Assembly (NCBI GenBank): GCA_029062985.1
Contig: JAIDPA010000150.1
Span: 1-45,379, forward strand
DNA length: 45,379 nt
Source of the DNA: Muribaculaceae bacterium
Lineage (GTDB): Bacteria; Bacteroidota; Bacteroidia; Bacteroidales; Muribaculaceae
Reading direction: 5' to 3'
Below the pieces are notes generated by a model. That model did not search any database and had not been told where the DNA came from. It saw only the letters and a list, made by a program, of their open reading frames with translations. This document shows, piece by piece, positions 27,955 through 37,985 of the stretch (position 1 is the first letter of the stretch; every line of letters begins with the position of its first letter). The position numbers were made by a program, and so were the translations under genes.

Positions 27955-28013
27955 ATGAATTAAATAAAATAAAACAATAGGCTTCATTAGTAGCGTATGT
28001 CAAAATTATTTAT

Positions 28014-28021
28014 TAATTTTG
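28014..28021 (+). promoter_or_regulatory. -7 element of the pur cluster promoter
   Basis: TAATTTTG followed by C, matching TAnnTTTG. Confidence 0.6.
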
Positions 28022-28080
28022 CACTTGCAACCGAACTATCCCCCTTCCCTGAGAGGAGGCTATGGAATTTGTTGAAACGA

Positions 28081-28158
28081 ATGAATACACTTCTTGATTC
28101 ATACATATCCCGTTCCCGGCGAAAGCGAACCCTTACAGAGGGCTCGACGTGTATGAAT
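28081..28158 (+). promoter_or_regulatory. Candidate structured leader (three-way junction) upstream of purE
   Basis: ATTCATACA (28097-28105)/TGTATGAAT (28150-28158) enclosing a GAAA-tetraloop hairpin (28112-28130) and CCT/AGG hairpin (28131-28141); alternative hairpin ATGAAT (28081-28086)/ATTCAT (28097-28102). Confidence 0.45.
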
Positions 28159-28262
28159 GTGGTCTCTTTCTTTCAGTCAGTTTGTATTGACATTTTTAAA
28201 ATGTGCCATGTCATGTTCGGTTGTGCTCTAAAGATAAAAAACAGTAACAATATAACAGGACA

Positions 28263-28299
28263 GGACGCCTTGAGTTTTCATGGCGCCCTTTTCGTTTTT
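28263..28299 (+). terminator. purE leader terminator
   Basis: GGaCGCC / GGCGcCC stem followed by TTTTCGTTTTT, ending ~17 nt before the purE GTG start. Confidence 0.65.
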
Positions 28300-28315
28300 A
28301 ATCTTGAATAACAAA

Positions 28316-28786
28316 GTGAAAATAGGTGTTGTTATGGGCTCCTCCAGCGACTGGGGAGTTATGAAAGCCGCTCCTGAGACGCTTGCTCAGTTTGGCGTTG
28401 AATATGAAACTAAAGTGCTGAGTGCGCACCGCACTCCGGCAGAACTTGAAAAATGGGTCTCTTCCCTGCGCGACCGAGGATTCGGTGCTGTTATTGCTGC
28501 TGCCGGCGGCGCAGCTCACCTTGCGGGAGTTGTGGCTGCATTCACAACTCTCCCCGTTATCGGAGTCCCCATCAAGGCTAAAACTCTCGACGGACTTGAT
28601 TCTCTCCTGTCTATGGTGCAGATGCCTTCCGGAATACCGGTGGCTGTGGTGGCTATTGACGGCGCTAAGAATGCTGCCCTCCTGGCAATTGAGATGCTGG
28701 CTATCACGGATCCTCAACTAAAAGAGAAAATGGATCTCTTCCGCAAACAGCAGGCGGAAAAAGTGCTCGCATCCACTCTCGAATAA
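28316..28786 (+). CDS. purE: 5-(carboxyamino)imidazole ribonucleotide mutase
   Basis: [30 protein letters not shown] start proposed because ATG 28280 is inside the terminator stem-loop. Confidence 0.93.
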   Translation: MKIGVVMGSSSDWGVMKAAPETLAQFGVEYETKVLSAHRTPAELEKWVSSLRDRGFGAVIAAAGGAAHLAGVVAAFTTLPVIGVPIKAKTLDGLDSLLSMVQMPSGIPVAVVAIDGAKNAALLAIEMLAITDPQLKEKMDLFRKQQAEKVLASTLE

Positions 28787-28850
28787 ATGAGAGGGACAGT
28801 TTTCACTGCCCGGTTTCCAATTTTCATCTTTCATCTTTCAATTTCTTATA

Positions 28851-31800
28851 ATGACTCCATATAGAATTTTTGTTGAGAAACGCGAGCCTTACCGCATTGA
28901 GGCAGAGAGTCTGCGCAATGAGCTTAACTCCAATCTCGCAACCAACATAAAAGACCTGCGTCTCCTTTGCGTATATGACCTTTTCGGTTTTTCTCCCGAA
29001 CTGGTGGAAAAAAGTGCATATAAGGTGTTTGGAGAACCTGCCACCGATTCCGTTTCAAAGGATATAGATCTCAACGGCAAGAAATATCTTGCTATTGAAT
29101 CTCTTCCCGGTCAGTTCGATCAGAGAGCTGCCGCTGCGGAAGAGTGTGTGAAACTCATTCAGCCTGATGCCGACATTGAAATCAGAAGCGCCAAGCTACT
29201 TATATTTGATGATGACCTGACTGAGGAAGACCTCAAAAAAATAGCCCACTATTCTATCAATGCTGTGGAAAGCAGAGAGAAAGATCTCTCCATTCTCGCC
29301 GCTCCGGAGCGTGCTGCTGCAAAACCGGTGGCTCTGCTTGAAGGCTTCCGCAACATCACTCCCGAACAGGCTCCCGAATGGTGTAAGGCTCACGGACTTG
29401 CCATGAATGGCGATGACCTGATGGAGGTGGTGAAATATTTTACTGCCGAAGGTCGTGACCCTAATGAAACAGAACTGCGTATTCTCGATACATACTGGAG
29501 CGACCACTGCCGACACACCACATTCACTACTGAGCTTACTGACATAAAAGTGGACGATTCTTTTGCAACTGCCGATATTGAAGAATCGCTGCGCCAGTGG
29601 CATAAAATCCGTAAGGAACTCGGACGCGAGAATAAACCTCTGTGTCTTATGGATCTTGCGACAATCGGCGCTCGCTATCTCAAGACCATCGGAAAACTTG
29701 ATGACCTTGAGCAGAGTGAGGAAAACAATGCGTGCAGCATATATGTCGATGTTGACGTCGACGGAAACACAGAAAGATGGCTCCTTCAGTTTAAAAACGA
29801 AACACACAATCATCCCACAGAGATTGAACCCTTCGGCGGCGCCTCTACTTGTCTGGGCGGTGCAATCCGCGACCCGTTGAGCGGACGAAGCTACGTATAT
29901 CAGGCTATGCGCGTGACAGGCGCGGGAGATATCTATAAACCAGTAAGCGAGACAATGGAGGGTAAACTTCCTCAACGTGTGATATCTCTGAGAGCTTGTG
30001 CCGGATATTCTTCCTACGGCAACCAGATCGGACTTGCGACAACTCATGTGCGTGAAATATATCATCCCGATTATGTTGCGAAGCGTCTTGAAGTCGGTGC
30101 TGTGGTAGGCGCTGTAAAGGCTGAGGACGTAAGACGCGAAAGCCCTGCTCCGGGCGATGTCGTACTGATGTTCGGTGGCAGAACCGGACGTGACGGCATC
30201 GGCGGCGCAACCGGCTCCTCTAAAGAACACACCACTTCTTCCCTTGAAGAATGCGGAAGCGAAGTGCAGAAGGGAAATGCTCCTGAGGAAAGAAAGATTG
30301 CTCGCCTGTTCCGCCGCCCGGAAGTGACACGCCTGATAAAGAAATCAAACGATTTCGGTGCAGGTGGCGTCAGTGTCGCAATCGGTGAACTCACAGACGG
30401 TCTTGACATTCATCTTGACCGTGTGCCTACAAAATATTCCGGTCTGAATGCCACTGAGCTTGCAATCAGCGAAAGTCAGGAAAGAATGTCTGTCGTGGTG
30501 GAAGCCAAAGATATGGAGGAATTCATGAAGTATTGCCATGAAGAGAATCTTGAGGTCAACCATGTGGCAGACGTGACTGACTCAGGCAGAATGCGTATGT
30601 TCTTCGGTGATAAAGTCGTTGCTGACCTCTCCCGTGAATTTATTGACTCTGCTGGTGCGCGTCATTTCGCGGAAGCGACAATTGGCACCATCGAGCCTAT
30701 TGACCCCTTCGAGCGTGAAATTAATGGCTCCGGGGTCAAGGAAAAATTCTTGAATATTCTTGCTGATGACAATGTTACTTCTCAGAAGGGACTTATCGAA
30801 CATTTCGACTCTTCCATCGGAAAATCTACCGTGCTGATGCCTTTCGGAGGAAAGACACAACGCACGGAAGCACAGGTTTCCGTGCAGAAACTCCCTGTGG
30901 GCAGTCATCAAACCAACACAGCCTCTATGATGGCATTCGGATTCAATCCGTTCCTGACATCATGGAGTCCGTATCATGGAGCTGCTTATTCAGTGATTGA
31001 GGCAGTGGCAAAGGCAGTGGCTGCCGGAGCTGACTATGAGAGAATGAGATTCTCATATCAGGAATATTTCGAAAGAATGAATTCAAGGAAGTCATGGGGT
31101 AAACCTTTGGCGGCTCTGTTAGGCACTCTGAGAATGCAGACTGAACTCGGACTTGCATCTATCGGCGGCAAGGATTCAATGAGCGGAACGTTTGCCAATA
31201 TAAGCGTTCCTCCGACTCTTATTGCATTTGGAGTCGCTCCCGTTGACGCTCGCAGCGTTATTTCTCCTGAATTCAAGACTCCCGGCAATTTCCTTTACAT
31301 TGTGCGCCATACTCCCCTCCCATCCCTTATGCCTGACACAGAGTCGTTAAAGCGCAATTATAAAATGCTGCATCGTCTGATTGGCGAAGGCACTGTTGTC
31401 GCTGCCTACGCTCTCGGGTTCGGCGGTCTTGCGGAAGCTCTTGCAAAAATGAGTTTCGGCAACGAAATAGGAGCAGAAGTGAAAGTGACGGAAAACGACC
31501 TGTTCAACTATGGCAACGGCTCAATTTTAGTAGAGAGCAAGGATATTCTGGAGCTTCCCGGATTTGAACTCATAGGAAAGACTATTGAATCTGCTGAGCT
31601 GAAAGTGAACGGAGAAACTATATCCATCGCCGAAGCATTTAAAGCCAACCGCGATAAATTCACTGCCGTATATCCTGACAAGACTTCCGTCAGCGGAAAA
31701 GTGGAAAACGCAGTCTCAGGTGAAAATACAGCTGTCTATAAAGGGGAGCCTAAGGAACATCCTGTGGTGTATCTGCCGATTTTCCCGGGCACTAACTGTG

Positions 31801-32558
31801 ACTACGATATGAAAGCTTCTTTTGAAAAAGAGGGAGCTGAGGTGACGACAAGTGTATTCATCAATCTCTCACCGGAAGATATCGAGAAATCCACCACTGA
31901 CATGGCAGCCCATATTGATGCCTGCGATATCCTTGCATTCTCAGGAGGCTTCTCTGAAGGCGATGAGCCTGACGGCAGCGGTAAGTTTATTGCAAGCGTA
32001 ATCATGAACGACAAGGTCAAAGCTGCTATTGAGCGCCTTCACGCACGCGGCGGTCTTATTCTGGGCATCTGCAATGGCTTCCAGGCTCTTGTGAAATCCG
32101 GACTGCTGCCATTCGGGAAAATAGGCGAACTCTCGACAGAATCCCCCACTCTTTTCCATAATGACATCAACCGCCACATATCTCAGATTGTGACCACACG
32201 TGTGGCTTCCGTAGCATCTCCCTGGCTCGATGGATTCTCCCTGGGAGAACTGCATTCCATCGCAGCCTCACACGGTGAAGGTAAGTTTGTCGCTAATGCG
32301 CAACTCGCTGCCACTCTCCGTAAGAACGGACAGATTGCATTCCAGTATGCTGACAGCGAAGGGAACGCCACAATGGATTCTCCTGCAAATCCAAACGGCT
32401 CGACGGAAGCTATCGAGGGTATTATCTCTCCTGACGGACTTATCCTTGGAAAGATGGGACACTCCGAACGTTATGAGGAGGGTCTGATGAAAAATATATC
32501 CGGCAACAAGCGTCAGAATCTCTTCGCTAATGCCGTGAAATATTTTCGTGGCAAATGA
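28851..32558 (+). CDS. purL: Phosphoribosylformylglycinamidine synthase (long form)
   Basis: 1235 aa; FKNETHNHPTEIEPFGGASTCLGG, C-terminal glutaminase ILGICNGFQALVKSG. Confidence 0.96.
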   Translation: MTPYRIFVEKREPYRIEAESLRNELNSNLATNIKDLRLLCVYDLFGFSPELVEKSAYKVFGEPATDSVSKDIDLNGKKYLAIESLPGQFDQRAAAAEECVKLIQPDADIEIRSAKLLIFDDDLTEEDLKKIAHYSINAVESREKDLSILAAPERAAAKPVALLEGFRNITPEQAPEWCKAHGLAMNGDDLMEVVKYFTAEGRDPNETELRILDTYWSDHCRHTTFTTELTDIKVDDSFATADIEESLRQWHKIRKELGRENKPLCLMDLATIGARYLKTIGKLDDLEQSEENNACSIYVDVDVDGNTERWLLQFKNETHNHPTEIEPFGGASTCLGGAIRDPLSGRSYVYQAMRVTGAGDIYKPVSETMEGKLPQRVISLRACAGYSSYGNQIGLATTHVREIYHPDYVAKRLEVGAVVGAVKAEDVRRESPAPGDVVLMFGGRTGRDGIGGATGSSKEHTTSSLEECGSEVQKGNAPEERKIARLFRRPEVTRLIKKSNDFGAGGVSVAIGELTDGLDIHLDRVPTKYSGLNATELAISESQERMSVVVEAKDMEEFMKYCHEENLEVNHVADVTDSGRMRMFFGDKVVADLSREFIDSAGARHFAEATIGTIEPIDPFEREINGSGVKEKFLNILADDNVTSQKGLIEHFDSSIGKSTVLMPFGGKTQRTEAQVSVQKLPVGSHQTNTASMMAFGFNPFLTSWSPYHGAAYSVIEAVAKAVAAGADYERMRFSYQEYFERMNSRKSWGKPLAALLGTLRMQTELGLASIGGKDSMSGTFANISVPPTLIAFGVAPVDARSVISPEFKTPGNFLYIVRHTPLPSLMPDTESLKRNYKMLHRLIGEGTVVAAYALGFGGLAEALAKMSFGNEIGAEVKVTENDLFNYGNGSILVESKDILELPGFELIGKTIESAELKVNGETISIAEAFKANRDKFTAVYPDKTSVSGKVENAVSGENTAVYKGEPKEHPVVYLPIFPGTNCDYDMKASFEKEGAEVTTSVFINLSPEDIEKSTTDMAAHIDACDILAFSGGFSEGDEPDGSGKFIASVIMNDKVKAAIERLHARGGLILGICNGFQALVKSGLLPFGKIGELSTESPTLFHNDINRHISQIVTTRVASVASPWLDGFSLGELHSIAASHGEGKFVANAQLAATLRKNGQIAFQYADSEGNATMDSPANPNGSTEAIEGIISPDGLILGKMGHSERYEEGLMKNISGNKRQNLFANAVKYFRGK

Positions 32559-32594
32559 TGAAAAATAAAATAAGGCAAAAAATATATATCCAAC

Positions 32595-33620
32595 ATGGCA
32601 AAAAGTTATGAAGCCTCCGGTGTGAATCTCGAAGCCGGATATGAAGTAGTAAGCCGAATCAAGAAACACGTAGCTTCCACCAACCGTAAAGGTTGCATGG
32701 GTAATATCGGTGCTTTCGGCGGTATGTTCGACCTCGGCTCGCTTGGCTATAAGCATCCGATTCTCGTGAGCGGCACTGATGGAGTCGGCACAAAACTGAA
32801 GATTGCTTTTGCTCTCGGCAAACATGACACTATCGGCATTGATGCCGTGGCAATGTGTGTCAATGATGTGCTTGCACAGGGCGCCGAGCCCCTCCTCTTC
32901 CTTGACTATGTGGCTGTAGGCAAGAATCATCCTGAAGTAGTTGAGGCTATCGTGTCCGGTGTGGCTGAGGGCTGCCGCCAGGCAGGATGTGCATTAGTCG
33001 GCGGTGAGACCGCTGAAATGCCGGGCATGTATGATGAGGATGATTATGACATCGCAGGCTTTACTGTAGGAGCGGTGGAGAAGGATAAACTCATCGACTG
33101 TTCAAAAGTGAAAGTTGGCGATGTGCTCGTGGGAATAGCTTCTTCAGGCGTTCATTCCAACGGTTTCAGTCTCGTCCGTAAGGTAGTTGCCGACAATAAT
33201 CTCGATCTGAATGCCAAACTTGAAGAAACAGGCGATCAGACTTTAGGAGAAATGTTGCTTACTCCAACAAAAATCTACTGCCGCCAGGTGCATGAAGTGT
33301 TGGATAAAGTAGATGTCCACGGGATAGCTCACATCACGGGCGGAGGTTTCGATGAAAACATACCCCGTATCCTTAAAGAGGGTCAGGGAGTGGAAATTGA
33401 GGAAGGCTCATGGGAGATACTTCCCGTGTTCCATCTTCTGGAGAAATATGGAAAGATTCCTCATAGGGAGATGTTCAATATCTACAATATGGGTATTGGC
33501 ATGGTTCTTGCGGTTGATGAAAAAGATGCTCCCGAGGTGATTGAGATCCTTACCCGTGCCGGAGAAAAGGCATCTGTCATCGGGCGTATTGTCGAAGGCA
33601 GCGGAGTCACAATAAAATAA
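32595..33620 (+). CDS. purM: Phosphoribosylformylglycinamidine cyclo-ligase
   Basis: [27 protein letters not shown]. Confidence 0.95.
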   Translation: MAKSYEASGVNLEAGYEVVSRIKKHVASTNRKGCMGNIGAFGGMFDLGSLGYKHPILVSGTDGVGTKLKIAFALGKHDTIGIDAVAMCVNDVLAQGAEPLLFLDYVAVGKNHPEVVEAIVSGVAEGCRQAGCALVGGETAEMPGMYDEDDYDIAGFTVGAVEKDKLIDCSKVKVGDVLVGIASSGVHSNGFSLVRKVVADNNLDLNAKLEETGDQTLGEMLLTPTKIYCRQVHEVLDKVDVHGIAHITGGGFDENIPRILKEGQGVEIEEGSWEILPVFHLLEKYGKIPHREMFNIYNMGIGMVLAVDEKDAPEVIEILTRAGEKASVIGRIVEGSGVTIK

Positions 33621-33629
33621 TCTCCTGAG

Positions 33630-34202
33630 ATGTCGAAAAAAAGAATAGCTGTCTTTGCAAGTGGCAACGGCTCAAATTTCGAAGCTATTGTAAAGGCTTG
33701 TGTAGAGGGAGTAGTGAATGCCGAGGTGGTGCTTTGCGTCACTGACCGCCCGGGAGCATACGTCACGGAAAGGGCAGCGCGTGCAGGTGTCCCCATGATT
33801 GAATTTCGTCCGAAAGATTATTCTTCAAAGGCTGAATTCGAGAGTATGCTCCTCTCTCATCTTCGTGAGAAAAAAGTGGAGCTTATCTGTCTTGCCGGAT
33901 ATATGAGGATTATCGGAGAAGTTCTTCTGGAAGCCTACGCAGGAAGAATCCTCAACATTCATCCCTCTTTACTTCCGGCTTTCAAGGGGGCTGACGCAGT
34001 CGGACAGGCTCTGGCTTACGGAGTGAAAGTTTTTGGAGTGACAGTGCATTATGTCGATTCTTCCCTGGATGGAGGAAAAATCATTGCTCAGGCGGCAATC
34101 CCTTACGAAGGGACAGACCGTGATGATCTCGAAGCGATGATTCATGCCCGCGAACATATCATCTATCCTGAGGCAATCAATAAGGTGCTCCCTTTGATTT
34201 GA
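33630..34202 (+). CDS. purN: Phosphoribosylglycinamide formyltransferase
   Basis: IAVFASGNGSNFEAI, LAGYMRI, NIHPSLLPAFKG. Confidence 0.95.
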   Translation: MSKKRIAVFASGNGSNFEAIVKACVEGVVNAEVVLCVTDRPGAYVTERAARAGVPMIEFRPKDYSSKAEFESMLLSHLREKKVELICLAGYMRIIGEVLLEAYAGRILNIHPSLLPAFKGADAVGQALAYGVKVFGVTVHYVDSSLDGGKIIAQAAIPYEGTDRDDLEAMIHAREHIIYPEAINKVLPLI

Positions 34203-34270
34203 TTTATTTCAATCCCATATCTAATAATAAAGATTTCGTAAATCTGCTTAATTACAACTGATTTTATTAT

Positions 34271-35800
34271 ATGAGAGCTTTAATAAGCGTAAGCGACAAG
34301 ACAGGCATTGTGGAGTTTGCCACTGCCCTTAAGAATCTCGGATGGTCGCTCATTGCGACCGGAGGCACTCTGAAAGTGCTTCGCGAAAGCGGTCTGGAAG
34401 TGGCAGACATTCAGGACATCACAGGATTTCCTGAAATTTGTGAAGGTCGTGTCAAAACCCTCCATCCGAAAGTACACGGAGGTTTGCTCGCCCGCCGCGA
34501 CAAAGAGGATCATATCCGCCAGATCACTGAAAACGGCATTGAGACTATCGAAATGGTGTGCGTCAATCTTTATCCTTTTGAAGCAACCATCGCGAAAGAA
34601 GGTGTGACTATGGAAGATGCTGTGGAGAATATCGACATAGGCGGTCCGTCCATGCTCCGCAGCGCTGCAAAGAATTTCAGAGATGTGACTGTCGTGTGTG
34701 ATCCTGCTGATTATTCCATGATAATTGAGGAGATAGCTGCCAACGGCAATACTCTTCCTGAAACACGCCTGAAGCTCTCAGCAAAAGCTTATACCCACAC
34801 TGCGCTCTACGACAGCCATATCGCAACCTACATGCGTAAGGCTGCCGGTCTTGACGAAAAGCTTTTCCTGGCTTTCGATTCTATCCAGACCCTCCGCTAC
34901 GGCGAAAATCCTCACCAGGCTGCCACTTTCTATCGTGCGCCTGAAGAGGTCTCTTATTCTGTGGCTCATGCACGTCAGTTAGGCGGCAAGGAATTAAGCT
35001 ATAACAACATCCAGGACGCTAACGCTGCCCTTAATATTGTCCGTGAATTTTCAGAGCCATTCTGTTGCGCCCTGAAGCACATGAATCCGTGTGGCGCCGG
35101 CGTCGGGAAAGATCTTCTCGAGGCATGGACCCGTGCATACGAGGCTGACAAAGTGAGCATCTACGGCGGTATAGTCGCTATGAACCGTCCTCTGACAGCC
35201 GAGGTCGCACGTCTGATGAAGCCTATTTTCCTCGAAATTGTAATGGCGCCTTCTTTTGAGCCGGAAGCTCTTGAAGTGCTTGCCTCTAAAAAGAATCTGC
35301 GTCTGCTTGAAGTGAAGATGGATAATATCCGCCAACCTCAGAAACAGTATGTAGGTGTCAATGGCGGACTTCTCGTGCAGGATTCAGATGTGGATTGCAA
35401 GGATATTACAGCCGATATGTGTGTGACTGAACGTAAACCGACCGAGAAAGAACTCAAAGAGATGGATTTCGGCTGGAAAATCGTGAAGCATGTGAAAAGT
35501 AATGCCATCGTTGTGGTAAAAGACGGTGCGACTGCCGGTGTCGGCGCAGGACAGATGAACCGTGTCGGCTCTGCCGAGATTGCACTTGAAGAAGCAAAGG
35601 CTGCCGGAATCACTGAAGGGCTCGTGCTTGCTTCAGACGGTTTCTTGCCTTTCGGCGACACAGTGGAACTCGCTTCCAAATACGGAGTGACTGCCATCGT
35701 ACAGCCCGGAGGAAGCATTCGTGACGAAGATTCCATCAAGGTAGCAAATGAAAAGGGCATCACAATGCTCTTCACGGGAATGCGTCATTTCAAACATTAA
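34271..35800 (+). CDS. purH: Bifunctional AICAR transformylase/IMP cyclohydrolase
   Basis: ALISVSDKTGIVEFA, RYGENPHQAA, CALKHMNPCG. Confidence 0.96.
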   Translation: MRALISVSDKTGIVEFATALKNLGWSLIATGGTLKVLRESGLEVADIQDITGFPEICEGRVKTLHPKVHGGLLARRDKEDHIRQITENGIETIEMVCVNLYPFEATIAKEGVTMEDAVENIDIGGPSMLRSAAKNFRDVTVVCDPADYSMIIEEIAANGNTLPETRLKLSAKAYTHTALYDSHIATYMRKAAGLDEKLFLAFDSIQTLRYGENPHQAATFYRAPEEVSYSVAHARQLGGKELSYNNIQDANAALNIVREFSEPFCCALKHMNPCGAGVGKDLLEAWTRAYEADKVSIYGGIVAMNRPLTAEVARLMKPIFLEIVMAPSFEPEALEVLASKKNLRLLEVKMDNIRQPQKQYVGVNGGLLVQDSDVDCKDITADMCVTERKPTEKELKEMDFGWKIVKHVKSNAIVVVKDGATAGVGAGQMNRVGSAEIALEEAKAAGITEGLVLASDGFLPFGDTVELASKYGVTAIVQPGGSIRDEDSIKVANEKGITMLFTGMRHFKH

Positions 35801-35820
35801 TTTCCAGACTTAAAAATTTT

Positions 35821-37074
35821 ATGGAGAGGAATAAAAAGGTTCTTGTAGTCGGAAGCGGAGGTCGTTGCCATGCCATAGTGAAGGCTCTCAGGCGTTCCCC
35901 ACAGGTAGAAAAAATCTTTTGCGCTCCCGGCAATGCCGGGATTGCAGAAGATGCTGAATGTGTGGCAATAGGTGTGGAGGATGTAGACGCACTTGTAGAG
36001 TTCGCTAAAAATAATGACATAGATCTTACTGTTGTCGGTCCGGAAGCTGCCCTCGCAAAAGGTCTCGTCGATGCTATGGAAGCTAACGGACTGAAAGCAT
36101 TCGGTCCGACAAAAGCTGCCGCACGCATCGAAAGCAGCAAGGAATTTGCCAAGCAGATTATGTCAAAATATAATGTCCCGACTGCTGCTTACGAAGCTTT
36201 CGATGATTTTGACAAAGCGTGGGAATATGTGAAGTCACGCCCTCTGCCGGCTGTCATAAAATATGACGGATTGGCTGCCGGGAAAGGTGTAGTGGTAGCT
36301 CTCTCTTATGAGGAAGCTGAGAATGCACTGCGCGACATGCTCCTTGATGAAAGTTTCGGTAAAGGAAGAGTGGTCGTTGAGGATTTTCTCGATGGTCCTG
36401 AATTCTCCTTCATGTGTGTGGTGTCTGGAAATAAAGTTTATCCCCTCGCGGTTGCGCAAGACCATAAACGAGCATTCGACGGCGATAAGGGTCCTAATAC
36501 CGGGGGTATGGGTGCTTACTCTCCTGTTCCATTCGTTACGGAAGAGATCAGACAGCAGGCTCTCACAGAAATCATTCAGCGCACTGCAGATGCTCTTGTC
36601 AAAGAAGGCGTTCCGTTCAAGGGAGTGCTTTACGGCGGCTTGATTCTCACTAAAGACGGTCCGAAGGTCATTGAATTTAATGCCCGTTTCGGCGATCCTG
36701 AGACAGAAGTGGTGCTGCCCCGTCTCGAAAGCGACATCTATGAGCTATTTGAGGCTGCCGTGGAAGGTCGCGATTGCGCGACTAAATGGAGTGATGACGC
36801 TTATCTTGGTGTCGTGCTTGCTTCTGAAGGATACCCCGGAAAGTATGTCAAGGGTGCCGAGATTAAAAATCTTGACAAAGTGAATGGAGAAGTATATCAC
36901 ATGGGCACAAAAAGAGACGGCGACAAACTGCTGACAGCAGGCGGACGAGTGCTCATGGTGGTCGGTAAAGGAAAAACCGTTGCGGAAGCTAATGAAGCTG
37001 CCAAGGCTGAAATCGAGAAAATCGACTGTTCTTCCCTTTTCCATCGCACAGACATCGGCAAGGCGTCTCTCTGA
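35821..37074 (+). CDS. purD: Phosphoribosylamine-glycine ligase
   Basis: VLVVGSGGRCHAI, KYDGLAAGKGVVVA, NARFGDPETEVVLPRL. Confidence 0.96.
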   Translation: MERNKKVLVVGSGGRCHAIVKALRRSPQVEKIFCAPGNAGIAEDAECVAIGVEDVDALVEFAKNNDIDLTVVGPEAALAKGLVDAMEANGLKAFGPTKAAARIESSKEFAKQIMSKYNVPTAAYEAFDDFDKAWEYVKSRPLPAVIKYDGLAAGKGVVVALSYEEAENALRDMLLDESFGKGRVVVEDFLDGPEFSFMCVVSGNKVYPLAVAQDHKRAFDGDKGPNTGGMGAYSPVPFVTEEIRQQALTEIIQRTADALVKEGVPFKGVLYGGLILTKDGPKVIEFNARFGDPETEVVLPRLESDIYELFEAAVEGRDCATKWSDDAYLGVVLASEGYPGKYVKGAEIKNLDKVNGEVYHMGTKRDGDKLLTAGGRVLMVVGKGKTVAEANEAAKAEIEKIDCSSLFHRTDIGKASL

Positions 37075-37109
37075 TTCATTCCCACAACTCGAAATCATGC
37101 TTTATTATT

Positions 37110-37961
37110 ATGACAATAAGCGGAACTCAATTAGCTAAAGAACTAAAGCAAGACGTCGCACGCCGTGTTGCGGAAGTTAAAGAAAAATATGGGCGTGCTC
37201 CTCATCTGGTGGTTATTCTTGTGGGAGAAGACCCTGCAAGCCAGTCCTACGTGAAAGGTAAAGGACGTGATGCTGAAGAAGTAGGGTTCAAAAGCACAAC
37301 AATACTCCGTCCTGCAGACATTACGGAGGAAGAACTCCTGGATATGATTGCTCAGCTCAACGCTGATGATTCAGTGGACGGTGTTCTCGTGCAGCTCCCT
37401 CTCCCGAAACATATAAATGAAGACAAGGTGATTGAGGCTATTGCCAAAGAAAAAGACGTTGACGGGTTCCATCCTGCTAATGTCGCGGCTCTCTGGCAGA
37501 AACTTCCCTGCACTCTCCCTTGCACTCCGAAAGGAATTATCAAACTCCTTGATAAAGCCGGAGTTGAGATTGAAGGTAAAAAAGCTGTGGTCATCGGCAG
37601 AAGTAATATTGTAGGGCTTCCTGCTTCTAAATTGCTTCTTGACCGTAATGCCACAGTCACTATCGCTCATAGCCGCACAAAAGATCTGGCAAAGGTCGCT
37701 GCGGAAGCTGATATCCTCGTCGTAGCAATAGGACGTCCTAAATTTGTCACTGCTGATATGGTCGGCGACGGAGCTGCCGTGATCGACGTCGGTGTGAACC
37801 GTGACCCTGAAACCGGTAAACTCTGCGGCGACGTGGATTTTGAGGCAGTAAAGGATAAGGCAAGTGTGATAACTCCTGTGCCTGGAGGTGTGGGTCCGAT
37901 GACCAGAGCTTGTCTCATGGAAAATACTCTTGAATGTTTCATCCGCAAAATGGAGAAATAA
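37110..37961 (+). CDS. folD: Bifunctional methylenetetrahydrofolate dehydrogenase/cyclohydrolase
   Basis: VQLPLPKHI, IGRSNIVGLPASKLL, TPVPGGVGPMT. Confidence 0.96.
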   Translation: MTISGTQLAKELKQDVARRVAEVKEKYGRAPHLVVILVGEDPASQSYVKGKGRDAEEVGFKSTTILRPADITEEELLDMIAQLNADDSVDGVLVQLPLPKHINEDKVIEAIAKEKDVDGFHPANVAALWQKLPCTLPCTPKGIIKLLDKAGVEIEGKKAVVIGRSNIVGLPASKLLLDRNATVTIAHSRTKDLAKVAAEADILVVAIGRPKFVTADMVGDGAAVIDVGVNRDPETGKLCGDVDFEAVKDKASVITPVPGGVGPMTRACLMENTLECFIRKMEK

Positions 37962-37985
37962 AACTACCCCTAATATTAAAAAAAA

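Noticed and set aside
27997-28311. ORF 27997-28311 as a real 104-aa protein
   Set aside because: Starts upstream of the -7 element and overlaps the purE leader structures and terminator; at most an internal leader ORF is plausible.
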